From Bacillota bacterium (lineage in GTDB: Bacteria; Bacillota; Bacilli; Paenibacillales; Paenibacillaceae): a stretch of DNA of 12,560 nucleotides. Of the stretch, positions 1 to 6,944 are shown in pieces. A program made the translations under genes and the position numbers. The notes under the pieces are model-generated. The model did not search any database. It worked only from the letters and a program-made list of their open reading frames with translations, and was not told the origin of the DNA. The stretch covers positions 1-12,560 of the forward strand of contig JAEZCJ010000188.1 in assembly GCA_023433615.1 (NCBI GenBank). Reading direction: 5' to 3'. The stretch's first letter is position 1. Each line of letters begins with the position of its first letter.

Positions 1-436
1 TCTCCGAGCCGGTCGCGGACAACGTCAGAATCGTGCCTAGCGGCAGCGCATCGCGAATGACGGCTTGACGCGTGCAGAAGTCCCATTCATCCCCCTCGTA
101 CAGCGCGCCTGCCGCGATCGCCTTCGAGGCATCCAGCACGCTGCCGCCGCCGACGGCGAGGACGAGCTGGATATCGTGCTCCTTGCAGATCGCGACCCCT
201 TTGTTGACTGTCGTCAGACGCGGATTCGGTTCGATGCCGGACAGTTCATGGACGACTGCACCGATTTGCTGCAGCTGTTCTTGTACGCGGTCATACAGAC
301 CCGTTCGCTTGATGCTGCCTCCCCCGTATACGAGCAGCACGCGCGTACCGAACGGTTTCGCGAGCGGGCCGAGCTTCTGCACCGAGTCGCGACCGAAGAT
401 GATGCGGGTGGGGTTATAGAATTGAAAATCTTCCAT
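1..436 (-). CDS. Iron-containing alcohol dehydrogenase (YugJ/BdhA-like), C-terminal part outside window
   Basis: Only the first 145 codons are inside the window; the gene runs off the left edge. The product starts MEDFQFYNPTRIIFG, which is the usual opening of group III iron-dependent alcohol dehydrogenases. It continues with LLVYGGGSIKRTGLYD (about residues 34-49), the NAD(P)-binding GGGSVLDASKAIAAG segment (about residues 97-111) and LTLSATGSE at the cut end. The His/Asp ligands of the metal lie in the missing half. The family reduces aldehydes to alcohols (or the reverse) with NAD(P)H in the cytoplasm, and the closest relatives I recognise are the butanol dehydrogenase-like YugJ/BdhA proteins. 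The ATG at 436 is preceded by a strong AGGAGG at about 447-452, and a sigma-A promoter lies at 471-499, so the gene is probably transcribed on its own. Substrate is unknown. Confidence 0.93.
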   Translation of the reverse strand, partial: MEDFQFYNPTRIIFGRDSVQKLGPLAKPFGTRVLLVYGGGSIKRTGLYDRVQEQLQQIGAVVHELSGIEPNPRLTTVNKGVAICKEHDIQLVLAVGGGSVLDASKAIAAGALYEGDEWDFCTRQAVIRDALPLGTILTLSATGSE

Positions 437-470
437 CGATAACCAGCCTCCTAGTTCGATTGTCGCCACT

Positions 471-499
471 ATCATAATCCCATCCGCGCGATTATTCAA
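471..499 (-). promoter_or_regulatory. Sigma-A promoter for the alcohol dehydrogenase gene
   Basis: On the minus strand, TTGAAT (494-499) and TATGAT (471-476) are separated by exactly 17 bp. The start of transcription would be near 464, giving a leader of about 28 nt that contains the AGGAGG ribosome-binding site. This is a prediction from the hexamers and their placement. Confidence 0.6.
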
Positions 500-569
500 C
501 CGACCACCGGGTACACAACGTAACCAGTAAGATCCTGCACTTCTTGAGCAAGTCATAGACGCTCGTTCG

Positions 570-599
570 TTGATATGCTACCATTCATTTCATATTAAC
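570..599 (+). promoter_or_regulatory. Possible weak promoter for modAB
   Basis: TTGATA (570-575) and TATTAA (594-599) with an 18-bp spacer are the best sigma-A-like pair before modA. The -10 matches only four of six consensus bases, so this is tentative. I see no clear molybdate-responsive operator in the 437-628 gap, which otherwise holds only this element and the divergent promoter of the dehydrogenase gene. Confidence 0.3.
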
Positions 600-628
600 G
601 TAACTCGCGTAGCGGAGGAATGGCAGAC

Positions 629-1465
629 ATGCATGCAAGCAAGCAGCGATCGCAACTGAGGCGTAATCGGCTCCTTATATCCTGTATGGCGATTGCCGTG
701 CTGATCGCTTCGTTAACCGGTTGTACGGGTAACGCAGAGGGCGATGATGACGGCAGCAAGAAGCGCGTCGAATTGATCGTCTCGGCGGCGGCCAGCCTGC
801 AAGACAGCTTGAATGCGATCGAGCCCTTGTATGAAGAACGCAATCCCGGCATCGACCTGATCATGAATTACGGCTCCTCGGGCGCGCTGCAGAAGCAGAT
901 CGAGCAAGGCGCGCCGGCCGATCTGTTCTTATCGGCCGGCGCTAAGCAGATCGAGGCGCTGACATCCGCCGGTCTGGTGCGCGATGCCGTGAACGTATTA
1001 AGCAATCAACTGGTCGCGATCGTATCCGAAGAGGCTAGCGCCGACATCGAGAAGCTGCAGGACCTGCCTGCCGCCGGATTCCGCGCGATCGCGATCGGCG
1101 ATCCCGAAGTCGTGCCGGCTGGCAGCTATGCGCGTGAAGCGCTTATCGGAGCGGGCATATGGGAAGAGGTCGAGTCGAAGCTCGTAATGGCGAAGGATGT
1201 CCGGCAGGTAACGACCTATGTGGAGACGGGCAACGCGGAGCTCGGCTTCGTGTACAAGACGGATGCGCTTGGCAGCGACCGCGCAATCGTGGCATTCGAA
1301 GTCGATTCTGCGCTGCATGCGCCGATACGCTATCCAGCCGGCATCGTAGCTCGTTCCGAGCATAGGCAAGAAGCGGAACGATTCCTGGCCTATCTGAAGG
1401 GTGAGGCCGCCAGCGCGGTATTCGAGTCGTACGGCTTCCGCACCTTGGCTGAAGAATCGAACTAG
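629..1465 (+). CDS. modA: Molybdate ABC transporter substrate-binding lipoprotein ModA
   Basis: This is the extracellular molybdate/tungstate-binding lipoprotein that delivers the oxyanion to the ModB channel. The product begins with a basic, hydrophobic signal sequence ending in a lipobox, SLTGC, with the lipidated Cys at about residue 32. It then shows the ModA landmarks VSAAASLQDSL (oxyanion-binding serines), YGSSGALQKQIEQGAPADLF and, near the C-terminus, GNAELGFVYKTDAL. The length of 278 residues is typical. An in-frame ATG at 620 lies only one base from the GGAGG (614-618), while the ATG at 629 is 10 nt from it, so 629 is the better start. modB follows after 15 bp, and the two are clearly one operon. 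Tungstate or another oxyanion as main substrate cannot be excluded. Confidence 0.93.
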   Translation: MHASKQRSQLRRNRLLISCMAIAVLIASLTGCTGNAEGDDDGSKKRVELIVSAAASLQDSLNAIEPLYEERNPGIDLIMNYGSSGALQKQIEQGAPADLFLSAGAKQIEALTSAGLVRDAVNVLSNQLVAIVSEEASADIEKLQDLPAAGFRAIAIGDPEVVPAGSYAREALIGAGIWEEVESKLVMAKDVRQVTTYVETGNAELGFVYKTDALGSDRAIVAFEVDSALHAPIRYPAGIVARSEHRQEAERFLAYLKGEAASAVFESYGFRTLAEESN

Positions 1466-1480
1466 AGGGAGAGAGCCTGG

Positions 1481-2143
1481 TTGAACTGGTCATTATTTTT
1501 GCCGCCGATCGCGGTATCGATTAAGGTAGCGTGTCTGGCCAGCGTGGCGGTCTTCCTCCTGGCGGCCGCCGCCGCGCGGTGGATGTCGCGCAGCCGCATG
1601 CGCGGCAAGAGCCTCGTCGAGACGTTCCTGCTGCTCCCCCTCGTCCTCCCTCCTACTGTCATCGGCTTCCTGCTGCTCGTCCTGTTCGGGCGGCGCGGAT
1701 GGATCGGTCAAGCCTTCGAGGCGATATTCGGCCAGACGATCGTCTTCACCTGGGGCGCAGCAGTGATTGCGGCTGTCGTCGTCGCTTTCCCGCTCGCCTA
1801 TCGCACCATGAGGGCCGGCTTCGAAGAAGTCGATCCCGAACTTGAAGCCGCCGCTCGCGCGCAAGGCGCATCCGATTGGCAGGTGTTCCGTTACATCACC
1901 GCCCCGTTAGCCTCCCGTTCGCTGACCGCGGCTTATATTCTCGGCTTCGCTCGCGGCCTTGGCGAGTTCGGCGCGACGCTGATGCTCGCCGGCAACATCC
2001 CCGGCCGAACGCAGACGCTGCCCACGGCAGTCTATACGGCGGTCGACGCAGGCCGCATGCCGCTTGCCTGGAGCTGGGCAGCAGTCATCGTGCTGCTGTC
2101 TTTCGGGATGCTGCTGCTCTCCGAGCGATTCACGCGCAAGTAG
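1481..2143 (+). CDS. modB: Molybdate ABC transporter permease ModB
   Basis: This is the inner-membrane channel subunit of the molybdate importer. The 220-residue product is strongly hydrophobic, with about five membrane segments. It has the EAA loop LEAAARAQGAS (about residues 121-131), the ATPase docking site, and the ModB signature LGEFGATLMLAGNIPGRTQT toward the C-terminus. It starts at a TTG codon preceded by a purine-rich GAGGGAGAG just after the modA stop. No other start fits the conserved N-terminus (MNWSLFLPPIAVSIKV). No modC ATPase gene follows: the next gene is convergent and begins its stop codon 30 bp away. The ATPase must be encoded elsewhere or shared, as in other Bacillota, where B. 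subtilis yvgL-yvgM also lack an adjacent modC. Confidence 0.93.
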   Translation: MNWSLFLPPIAVSIKVACLASVAVFLLAAAAARWMSRSRMRGKSLVETFLLLPLVLPPTVIGFLLLVLFGRRGWIGQAFEAIFGQTIVFTWGAAVIAAVVVAFPLAYRTMRAGFEEVDPELEAAARAQGASDWQVFRYITAPLASRSLTAAYILGFARGLGEFGATLMLAGNIPGRTQTLPTAVYTAVDAGRMPLAWSWAAVIVLLSFGMLLLSERFTRK

Positions 2144-2173
2144 CGGCAGTCGCTCGATGCGGCGCGCAAGCGG

Positions 2174-3289
2174 TCACTTAACCGCCCCCATCGTATTGAT
2201 GATGACGTCGACCGAAACATGGATGTCCGATTCCGCAAGCGCCGCCGCCCAATGCTTCTCAACTTTTTTGTAATGCTGATATTGATATGCCCTAGCATAG
2301 ATCCCGAGGCCGATGGGATCGATTCGATTGTTCTGGATCTTCTTGATCAAGTCTTCGAATCGAGCTGTCAATTCCTTCTCGATCATCCGCTCGAGCTCGC
2401 CTCGCGTGATGCTGTCTTCGGAAAATAACCGTTCGACTAACGCAACATGCATTCGAAATCCATAATCGAATCGAAAGCGGTCTTGTACATAGCGGGTCTT
2501 GATTTTCGTTCTGACGTGTTTCACGTCGATGCTTAATACGTTCTTATGAAAAATCCCGCCCTCACCCCGAATCGAAGCGATCGGTAGGGTGAAGGTCAGC
2601 TCCTCTCTCTTCTCTTTCTTGAGGAGCTGCAAGAGCGCGACCTCTTGAATTCCGAGCGAATCCACATACTTCCCCTTCTGGTCCAATAAGGATACGCCTG
2701 CCAATTGAACGTCTTTCTCTTTCTTCACTTCGGTGATCGAAGGCGTTATTCCCTTCTCGTACATATCTCTATGCAGCACCTGAAGCGTATTGATAACCGT
2801 TCGGGTTCTTTTGATATTCTTATCGATGACATCCTTCAAGTGCAGCGACAACAGCGCTTTATCTTTCGGTTCATAGTTCATCACGTCAGAGACTCGGCCG
2901 TCGACGACGATAACTTTCGTATTGATGGAGAAGGTCGGATTGCGGTAGACGGTATCCAGTATCGAATACCAGTCGTCATGCGCCAGTACGCGTTTTCCCA
3001 ACAGGAGGACTTGAATTTTTGCGGCAGTGACTTCGCCCGTCGCCAGCGTATCGAAGTACTTTCGGGATCCTCGTATCGAATTGGCCTCCAATTGATAGAC
3101 TTCTAAGTTTTTCTTAGCGTTTTTGTTAAATACCGGGCTGGCTTCGGAGAAGATTAACTGATTACGTTCGTCGAGATCGATGCCGAGGATCAACGGAATC
3201 GTTAAGTCCTCCAACGGTATGTTCCTGCCGCAGCCCGTTAGCGTGCCGGCAACGATGATGAACGCAATTGCAGCCTGGACGCGTTTCAT
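2174..3289 (-). CDS. Spore germination receptor subunit C lipoprotein, Ger(x)C/GerAC family
   Basis: This is the lipoprotein subunit of a nutrient germinant receptor, anchored on the outer face of the spore inner membrane. The signal sequence ends in TLTGC, with the lipid-modified Cys at residue 20, as in all GerAC proteins. The 371-residue length and the C-terminal block (EKELTARFEDLIKKIQNNRIDPIGLG) match the family. The start follows a textbook AAGGAGG. The ATG overlaps the gerAB stop region by 4 bp, so translation is coupled. Just after the lipid Cys, the family usually has a WDRREI-like motif, while here it reads GRNIPLEDLTIP, which marks a divergent subgroup. It is the last cistron, and only 30 bp separate its stop from the convergent modB stop, with no clear terminator between them. 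The germinant cannot be read from sequence. Confidence 0.92.
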   Translation of the reverse strand: MKRVQAAIAFIIVAGTLTGCGRNIPLEDLTIPLILGIDLDERNQLIFSEASPVFNKNAKKNLEVYQLEANSIRGSRKYFDTLATGEVTAAKIQVLLLGKRVLAHDDWYSILDTVYRNPTFSINTKVIVVDGRVSDVMNYEPKDKALLSLHLKDVIDKNIKRTRTVINTLQVLHRDMYEKGITPSITEVKKEKDVQLAGVSLLDQKGKYVDSLGIQEVALLQLLKKEKREELTFTLPIASIRGEGGIFHKNVLSIDVKHVRTKIKTRYVQDRFRFDYGFRMHVALVERLFSEDSITRGELERMIEKELTARFEDLIKKIQNNRIDPIGLGIYARAYQYQHYKKVEKHWAAALAESDIHVSVDVIINTMGAVK

Positions 3290-4383
3290 GCGAGCGACCT
3301 CCTTGATAAACGTCCATGCAGCCAGATATATCCTCCTAGACAGAGCGGAAAGCCATACGCAACTGCCATGCCGGCTAGTTCGGCAACTTGCGCAAGGAAG
3401 GCATTCCTATCGAATGTCGGAGGAAATACGGTCACGTATGCGAGGTTGATCAACAATAGCCAGAATAAGGGTCTGCTTGCGTTAGTTGTGCCTAACAGCC
3501 GAGTTGTACAGAATACGGTCATGAACATGTACGGCAATACGGTAGTCGAGATCACGAATATGTAGAAGGAGAAGAATACGATCTCCAATCGTTCGATAAA
3601 CTTCAATTCAATGACCTTGAATATATTGATGGTCGGTTCTTGATACACGAGGATCTCATCCGGACTATAGAACAAGAAGGCCCCGATCGTAACGATCAAA
3701 TACGCCAGCAGCGAGAGTGTATTCGCGATCGCAATCCCCATCGAGGCTTTCTCCTTATTCTGCAAGAAAGGATAGAGGAAAAAGGCAAGCTCAAACCCGA
3801 TAAACGAAAAGCTTGTCATTTTGACCGCCGATAGAACCGGCATGATCCCTTCCTTCAGAACCGGAAGCAAATGAAGCCAGTTCCCATATCGCAGCGGAAT
3901 GAGATACACGAATACCGTCCATAAAGTCATGAAGAACACAAGCTCGGAATATCTGCCGATAATGCTGATGTTCCTGCGAGCAATCATATAGCTGGGAATC
4001 GACAACAACAGGATTAACACATAGAGACCGGTATAGGGCAGCACCCACGCTTGGATAAAGAGCGCTTCCCGAATGAAAATGACGTTCGCCAAAAAAGCAA
4101 AATACAACGCGAATAGCACAGTAGCGGCTTTCCCGATCCATCGTCCGAAATAGCCGGTTATCAGATCAAGGATCGTGCCCTCCGGGTGCTTCTTCATAAT
4201 CTGGATAATGACTAAACTAACCGACGTTGAGAGCAACCATGACAAGATGATCGCCATCCAGCCATCCGTGCCGGATTTCTCGGCGAGCTGTCGCGGTAAC
4301 GTTAATATGCCGACCCCCAATTGCACGCCGTGAATCAGAAAAATATATTGCATCACCGTAATTTTGTGCGCATGGTTCATCAT
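3286..4383 (-). CDS. Spore germination receptor subunit B, GerAB-type transporter-fold protein
   Basis: This is the integral membrane B subunit of a germinant receptor, in the amino acid/polyamine transporter superfamily. In GerA-type receptors this subunit is the one that binds the germinant. The 365-residue product has about ten hydrophobic segments. The N-terminal ITVMQYIFLIHGVQLGVGIL (about residues 8-27) contains the helix-breaking GxGIL motif of the APC fold, and SFSFIGFELAFFLYPFL lies near the middle. Both are typical of the family. Two consecutive ATGs (4383, 4380) can start the protein. The first lies behind a GAGGGTGA site and overlaps the gerAA stop by 4 bp (ATGA), and its own stop overlaps the gerAC start in the same way. 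Amino acid germinants such as alanine are common for the family but not shown here. Confidence 0.95.
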   Translation of the reverse strand: MMNHAHKITVMQYIFLIHGVQLGVGILTLPRQLAEKSGTDGWMAIILSWLLSTSVSLVIIQIMKKHPEGTILDLITGYFGRWIGKAATVLFALYFAFLANVIFIREALFIQAWVLPYTGLYVLILLLSIPSYMIARRNISIIGRYSELVFFMTLWTVFVYLIPLRYGNWLHLLPVLKEGIMPVLSAVKMTSFSFIGFELAFFLYPFLQNKEKASMGIAIANTLSLLAYLIVTIGAFLFYSPDEILVYQEPTINIFKVIELKFIERLEIVFFSFYIFVISTTVLPYMFMTVFCTTRLLGTTNASRPLFWLLLINLAYVTVFPPTFDRNAFLAQVAELAGMAVAYGFPLCLGGYIWLHGRLSRRSLA

Positions 4384-5918
4384 TGCCGGTCGTCACCCTC
4401 TTGACGATTGTTAGTAGCCTTCGCGGTTTGAATTGCCTTTGTGCTTAACGGCCGGTTATCGATCGACCATTGCGGGAATCGAACGAATAGGTCCTTCCAA
4501 TCCGGAAATCGCAATGGCGCAATCGGAGTGCCGTACGGCATTCCGAGTGATTCCAGCGCAATGAAGTGCGCGATGATGATCATTAAACCTACCATAATGC
4601 CGACAAATCCGAATAACGAGGCCATCAGCATCATCGGGAACCGAACGATTCGAATGGCGGAGCTCATGCTGTAATTCGGAATGATAAAAGAAGCGATTGC
4701 CGTTAACGCGACTACAATGACCATAATGTCGCTGACGATGCCTGCCTCGACAGCGGCTTGACCGATGACGATGCCGCCTACGATCCCTACCGTTTGACCG
4801 ATTTTTGCTGGCAGACGAATCCCCGCTTCGCGAAGCATCTCAAGCGTGACTTCCATAACGAATGCCTCTATATACGGCGGGAACGGGATTCGTTCTCTTG
4901 AAGCGCCTACGGACAATAGCAGCTTCATGGGAATGATCTCGAAGTGAAAGGATACGATCGCGATGTAGATGGCCGGCAAAAATATGGCGACGAAAAACCC
5001 GAAATATCGCAAAAGGCGAAAAAAAGATGCGACGATCCACCGCGAGCTGTAATCGTCGATCGTCTTGAAGAACGAACCGAAAGCGACGGGGCCAATAATT
5101 ACGCTTGGCGAGCGGTCTACGACGGTTACGATCCTTCCTTGCATGATCTCAAAGGCGGCAACATCAGGTCGCTCCGTTAACAAGAGCTGCGGAAATGGCG
5201 AGAACGGACTGTCCTCGATGTACTCCGCGAGTACGCCGGCATTGATAATATGGTCGACATTCAACTGCCGAATCCGCTTCTCAAGCTCCTCCAGCACGTC
5301 TGGGTTGACTACATCTGCCAGATACAGAATCGATAGTTTCGTGTTCCCTCTTTCGCCGACCGTCAATTCTCTTATTTTCAATTCCCTGTTGCGAATATGC
5401 TTGCGGATTAATGCCACGTTCGCGCTTGTGTTCTCCGTAAACCCGATATGTGCCCCAGTCAATGAAGACTCGATCGGCGTGTCTTCGATCGATCGCTTCG
5501 GAAAGCCGGCCGTATCGTACCTATACGCGTCTGCGTGCTTCTCGACAAACAATACGCTTTCGCCGTTCAATATAGCGTTCTCAATATCCGCCCAGATCCG
5601 TGTTGCTTGAATATGGCCCAGGGATACGAATTGGTCAGGATTGCTCGCGTCCATGCCTTCCTCGAACAGCAGCGGATTCAACACATGATTGAAGATCGCC
5701 TTGCTATCGCTGATTCCGTTTAGATAGATCAGCGCGGCTTGACTCTGCGTTTGCTTAATGACCAATCTCCGTACGATGAGATCGGGCGTAGCAGAGAAGA
5801 GGGATTGGACGACTGCAAGATTATCCTTAAGTTCGGCGCTGATGGGAGCTTGATGGAGGCTGTGATTGGACTGTCGGGAGGAATGGCGTTTGTCATTGTA
5901 TTTGCGATAGAACAACAT
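4380..5918 (-). CDS. Spore germination receptor subunit A, GerAA family
   Basis: This is the A subunit of a GerA-type germinant receptor in the spore inner membrane. It has a large soluble N-terminal region (about residues 1-290) followed by about five membrane segments. The conserved core includes PFPPYIEAFVMEVTLEMLRE and AGIRLPAKIGQTVGIVGG, then VIGQAAVEAGIVS. The frame is open up to an ATG at 6035, but I place the start at 5918 (MLFYRKYNDKRH). An AGGTGG lies 8 nt upstream of it, a predicted sigma-G promoter would start transcription near 5992, and the resulting 512-residue protein has the family's normal size and charged N-terminus. The ATG at 5924 is only 2 nt from the ribosome-binding site. 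It is the first gene of the operon, overlapping gerAB by 4 bp. Confidence 0.93.
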   Translation of the reverse strand: MLFYRKYNDKRHSSRQSNHSLHQAPISAELKDNLAVVQSLFSATPDLIVRRLVIKQTQSQAALIYLNGISDSKAIFNHVLNPLLFEEGMDASNPDQFVSLGHIQATRIWADIENAILNGESVLFVEKHADAYRYDTAGFPKRSIEDTPIESSLTGAHIGFTENTSANVALIRKHIRNRELKIRELTVGERGNTKLSILYLADVVNPDVLEELEKRIRQLNVDHIINAGVLAEYIEDSPFSPFPQLLLTERPDVAAFEIMQGRIVTVVDRSPSVIIGPVAFGSFFKTIDDYSSRWIVASFFRLLRYFGFFVAIFLPAIYIAIVSFHFEIIPMKLLLSVGASRERIPFPPYIEAFVMEVTLEMLREAGIRLPAKIGQTVGIVGGIVIGQAAVEAGIVSDIMVIVVALTAIASFIIPNYSMSSAIRIVRFPMMLMASLFGFVGIMVGLMIIIAHFIALESLGMPYGTPIAPLRFPDWKDLFVRFPQWSIDNRPLSTKAIQTAKATNNRQEGDDRQ

Positions 5919-5998
5919 GGTCATTCCCACCTGCGATTCAAGTTGTGATATTGGGATTGTAATGGAGGAACGGTAACCATTCCCTGTGAGGTCGACTT

Positions 5999-6027
5999 CA
6001 TTATGCCCAGAAGTAACGTTGTCATTC
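5999..6027 (-). promoter_or_regulatory. Sigma-G-like promoter of the gerA-type operon
   Basis: On the minus strand, GAATG (6023-6027) and CATAATG (5999-6005) are separated by 17 bp. Forespore sigma-G promoters have a -35 like GHATR and a -10 like CATNHTA at this spacing, and gerA operons are known members of that regulon. The predicted start near 5992 gives a leader of about 74 nt to the ATG at 5918. It also excludes the longer frame starting at 6035. Confidence 0.55.
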
Positions 6028-6040
6028 CTGCTCATCCCGC

Positions 6041-6080
6041 ATAATAAGAACGGCCGCCCAGGAGTATCCTGAGCGACCGT
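6041..6080 (-). terminator. Intrinsic terminator of the MerR/TipAS gene
   Basis: On the minus strand a 14-bp stem is formed by 6067-6080 and 6050-6063 with a 3-nt loop (two G-U pairs in the RNA). It is followed by the T-rich stretch TCTTATTAT. It lies 30 bp after the stop of the MerR gene and just before the sigma-G-like promoter, so it separates vegetative MerR transcription from the germination operon. Confidence 0.75.
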
Positions 6081-6109
6081 ACGCGGTTAACCTGACTATT
6101 ATTGCGTCC

Positions 6110-6874
6110 TTATTCCCGCATGCCCGTATAGATGACGATTGCATCCCGCAGGAACGCTGCCGTACCCGGCTGCTCCTTGTCGTAATACGCCGTGAACCGT
6201 TCATCGTCGACGTACATCTGCGCAAGCCCCGCATGGGCTTCCGGACTGTATTCGCCCCAGAAGTACATCAGCCACTGCTTGTGCAGGTCTGCTGCCCGCT
6301 GTGCCAGATCGCCTGCAGCATCGCCTGTCTTGAGCGCCGCCGCAAGCGTTGCCGTCAATTCCTCGGACAGGCGCGTTACGGCCGCATGCTGTTCAGGCGT
6401 CATGTTCAGCACCTTCCGGTTCGAAGCATCCGCCTTCGCATCGCCATACTTCGCGCGTACTTCCTTGCCGTATTGTGCCTCGTTGTCATCGACCAACTTC
6501 TGTTTGAAGCCCTCGAACTTCTCTTGATCGCTCATTGTCGTTCTCCCTTCCTTGGCCGCGATCGTCTTCTCCACGTTCGCAATAAGAAGATCCAGCTGCC
6601 TTCGCTTGTCGAGGAGCTGCTCGCGATGCGTTTGCAGCGCTTGGGCACCGCTATATTCGGGGTCCGACACGATTGCCTTGACCCCGTCGAGGCTGACGCC
6701 AAGCTCGCGGTAGAACAATATCTGCTGCAGCTTGTCGACCTCCGCCCGACCGTAGATCCGATACCCTGACGAGTTGATTCTTGCCGGCTTAAGAATCCCG
6801 ATCTCGTCATAATAACGCAGCGTTCGTGTGCTGACACCCGCCAACTGCCCCAGCTTCTGCACCGTGTATTCCAT
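6110..6874 (-). CDS. MerR-family transcriptional activator with TipAS ligand-binding domain (Mta/TipAL-like)
   Basis: This is a DNA-binding regulator of the MerR family. Residues 1-70 form the winged helix: YTVQKLGQLAGVSTRTLRYY, then DEIGILKPARINSSGYRIYG. A coiled-coil linker spans about 75-115 (LLDKRRQLDLLIANVEKTIAAKEG). The C-terminal half (about 122-250) is a TipAS-type antibiotic-sensing domain with FKQKLVDDNEAQYGKEVRAKYG and AHAGLAQMYVDDERFTAYYD. The length of 254 residues matches B. subtilis Mta and Streptomyces TipAL. The start is the ATG at 6874, 7 nt after AGGAGG. The in-frame ATG at 6898 sits inside the predicted -10 box and cannot be used. Known relatives bind hydrophobic or thiopeptide drugs and activate efflux genes, but no efflux gene adjoins it here, so its targets beyond its own promoter are unknown. 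Confidence 0.92.
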   Translation of the reverse strand: MEYTVQKLGQLAGVSTRTLRYYDEIGILKPARINSSGYRIYGRAEVDKLQQILFYRELGVSLDGVKAIVSDPEYSGAQALQTHREQLLDKRRQLDLLIANVEKTIAAKEGRTTMSDQEKFEGFKQKLVDDNEAQYGKEVRAKYGDAKADASNRKVLNMTPEQHAAVTRLSEELTATLAAALKTGDAAGDLAQRAADLHKQWLMYFWGEYSPEAHAGLAQMYVDDERFTAYYDKEQPGTAAFLRDAIVIYTGMRE

Positions 6875-6896
6875 GCGACCGCCTCCTGACACCTTC

Positions 6897-6927
6897 ACTC
6901 TACAGCTTGACGTAACGGCAATGTCAA
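6897..6927 (-). promoter_or_regulatory. MerR-type promoter with 19-bp spacer and embedded operator
   Basis: TTGACA (6922-6927) and TAGAGT (6897-6902) on the minus strand are separated by 19 bp, the over-long spacing that MerR-family activators correct by twisting the DNA. A 21-bp imperfect palindrome with arms TTGAC and GTCAA (6907-6927) overlaps the -35 and fills most of the spacer. This indicates autoregulation by the gene starting at 6874, with transcription starting near 6890. Confidence 0.75.
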
Positions 6928-6944
6928 CACCTTAATTCAGCGAA

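Noticed and set aside
65..442. Open plus-strand frames across the left edge
   Set aside because: They run antisense to the alcohol dehydrogenase, whose minus-strand translation matches the family closely and has a ribosome-binding site and promoter.
6233..6769. Plus-strand frame of 178 codons
   Set aside because: It is a shadow of the MerR/TipAS gene, which has clear domains, promoter and terminator on the other strand.
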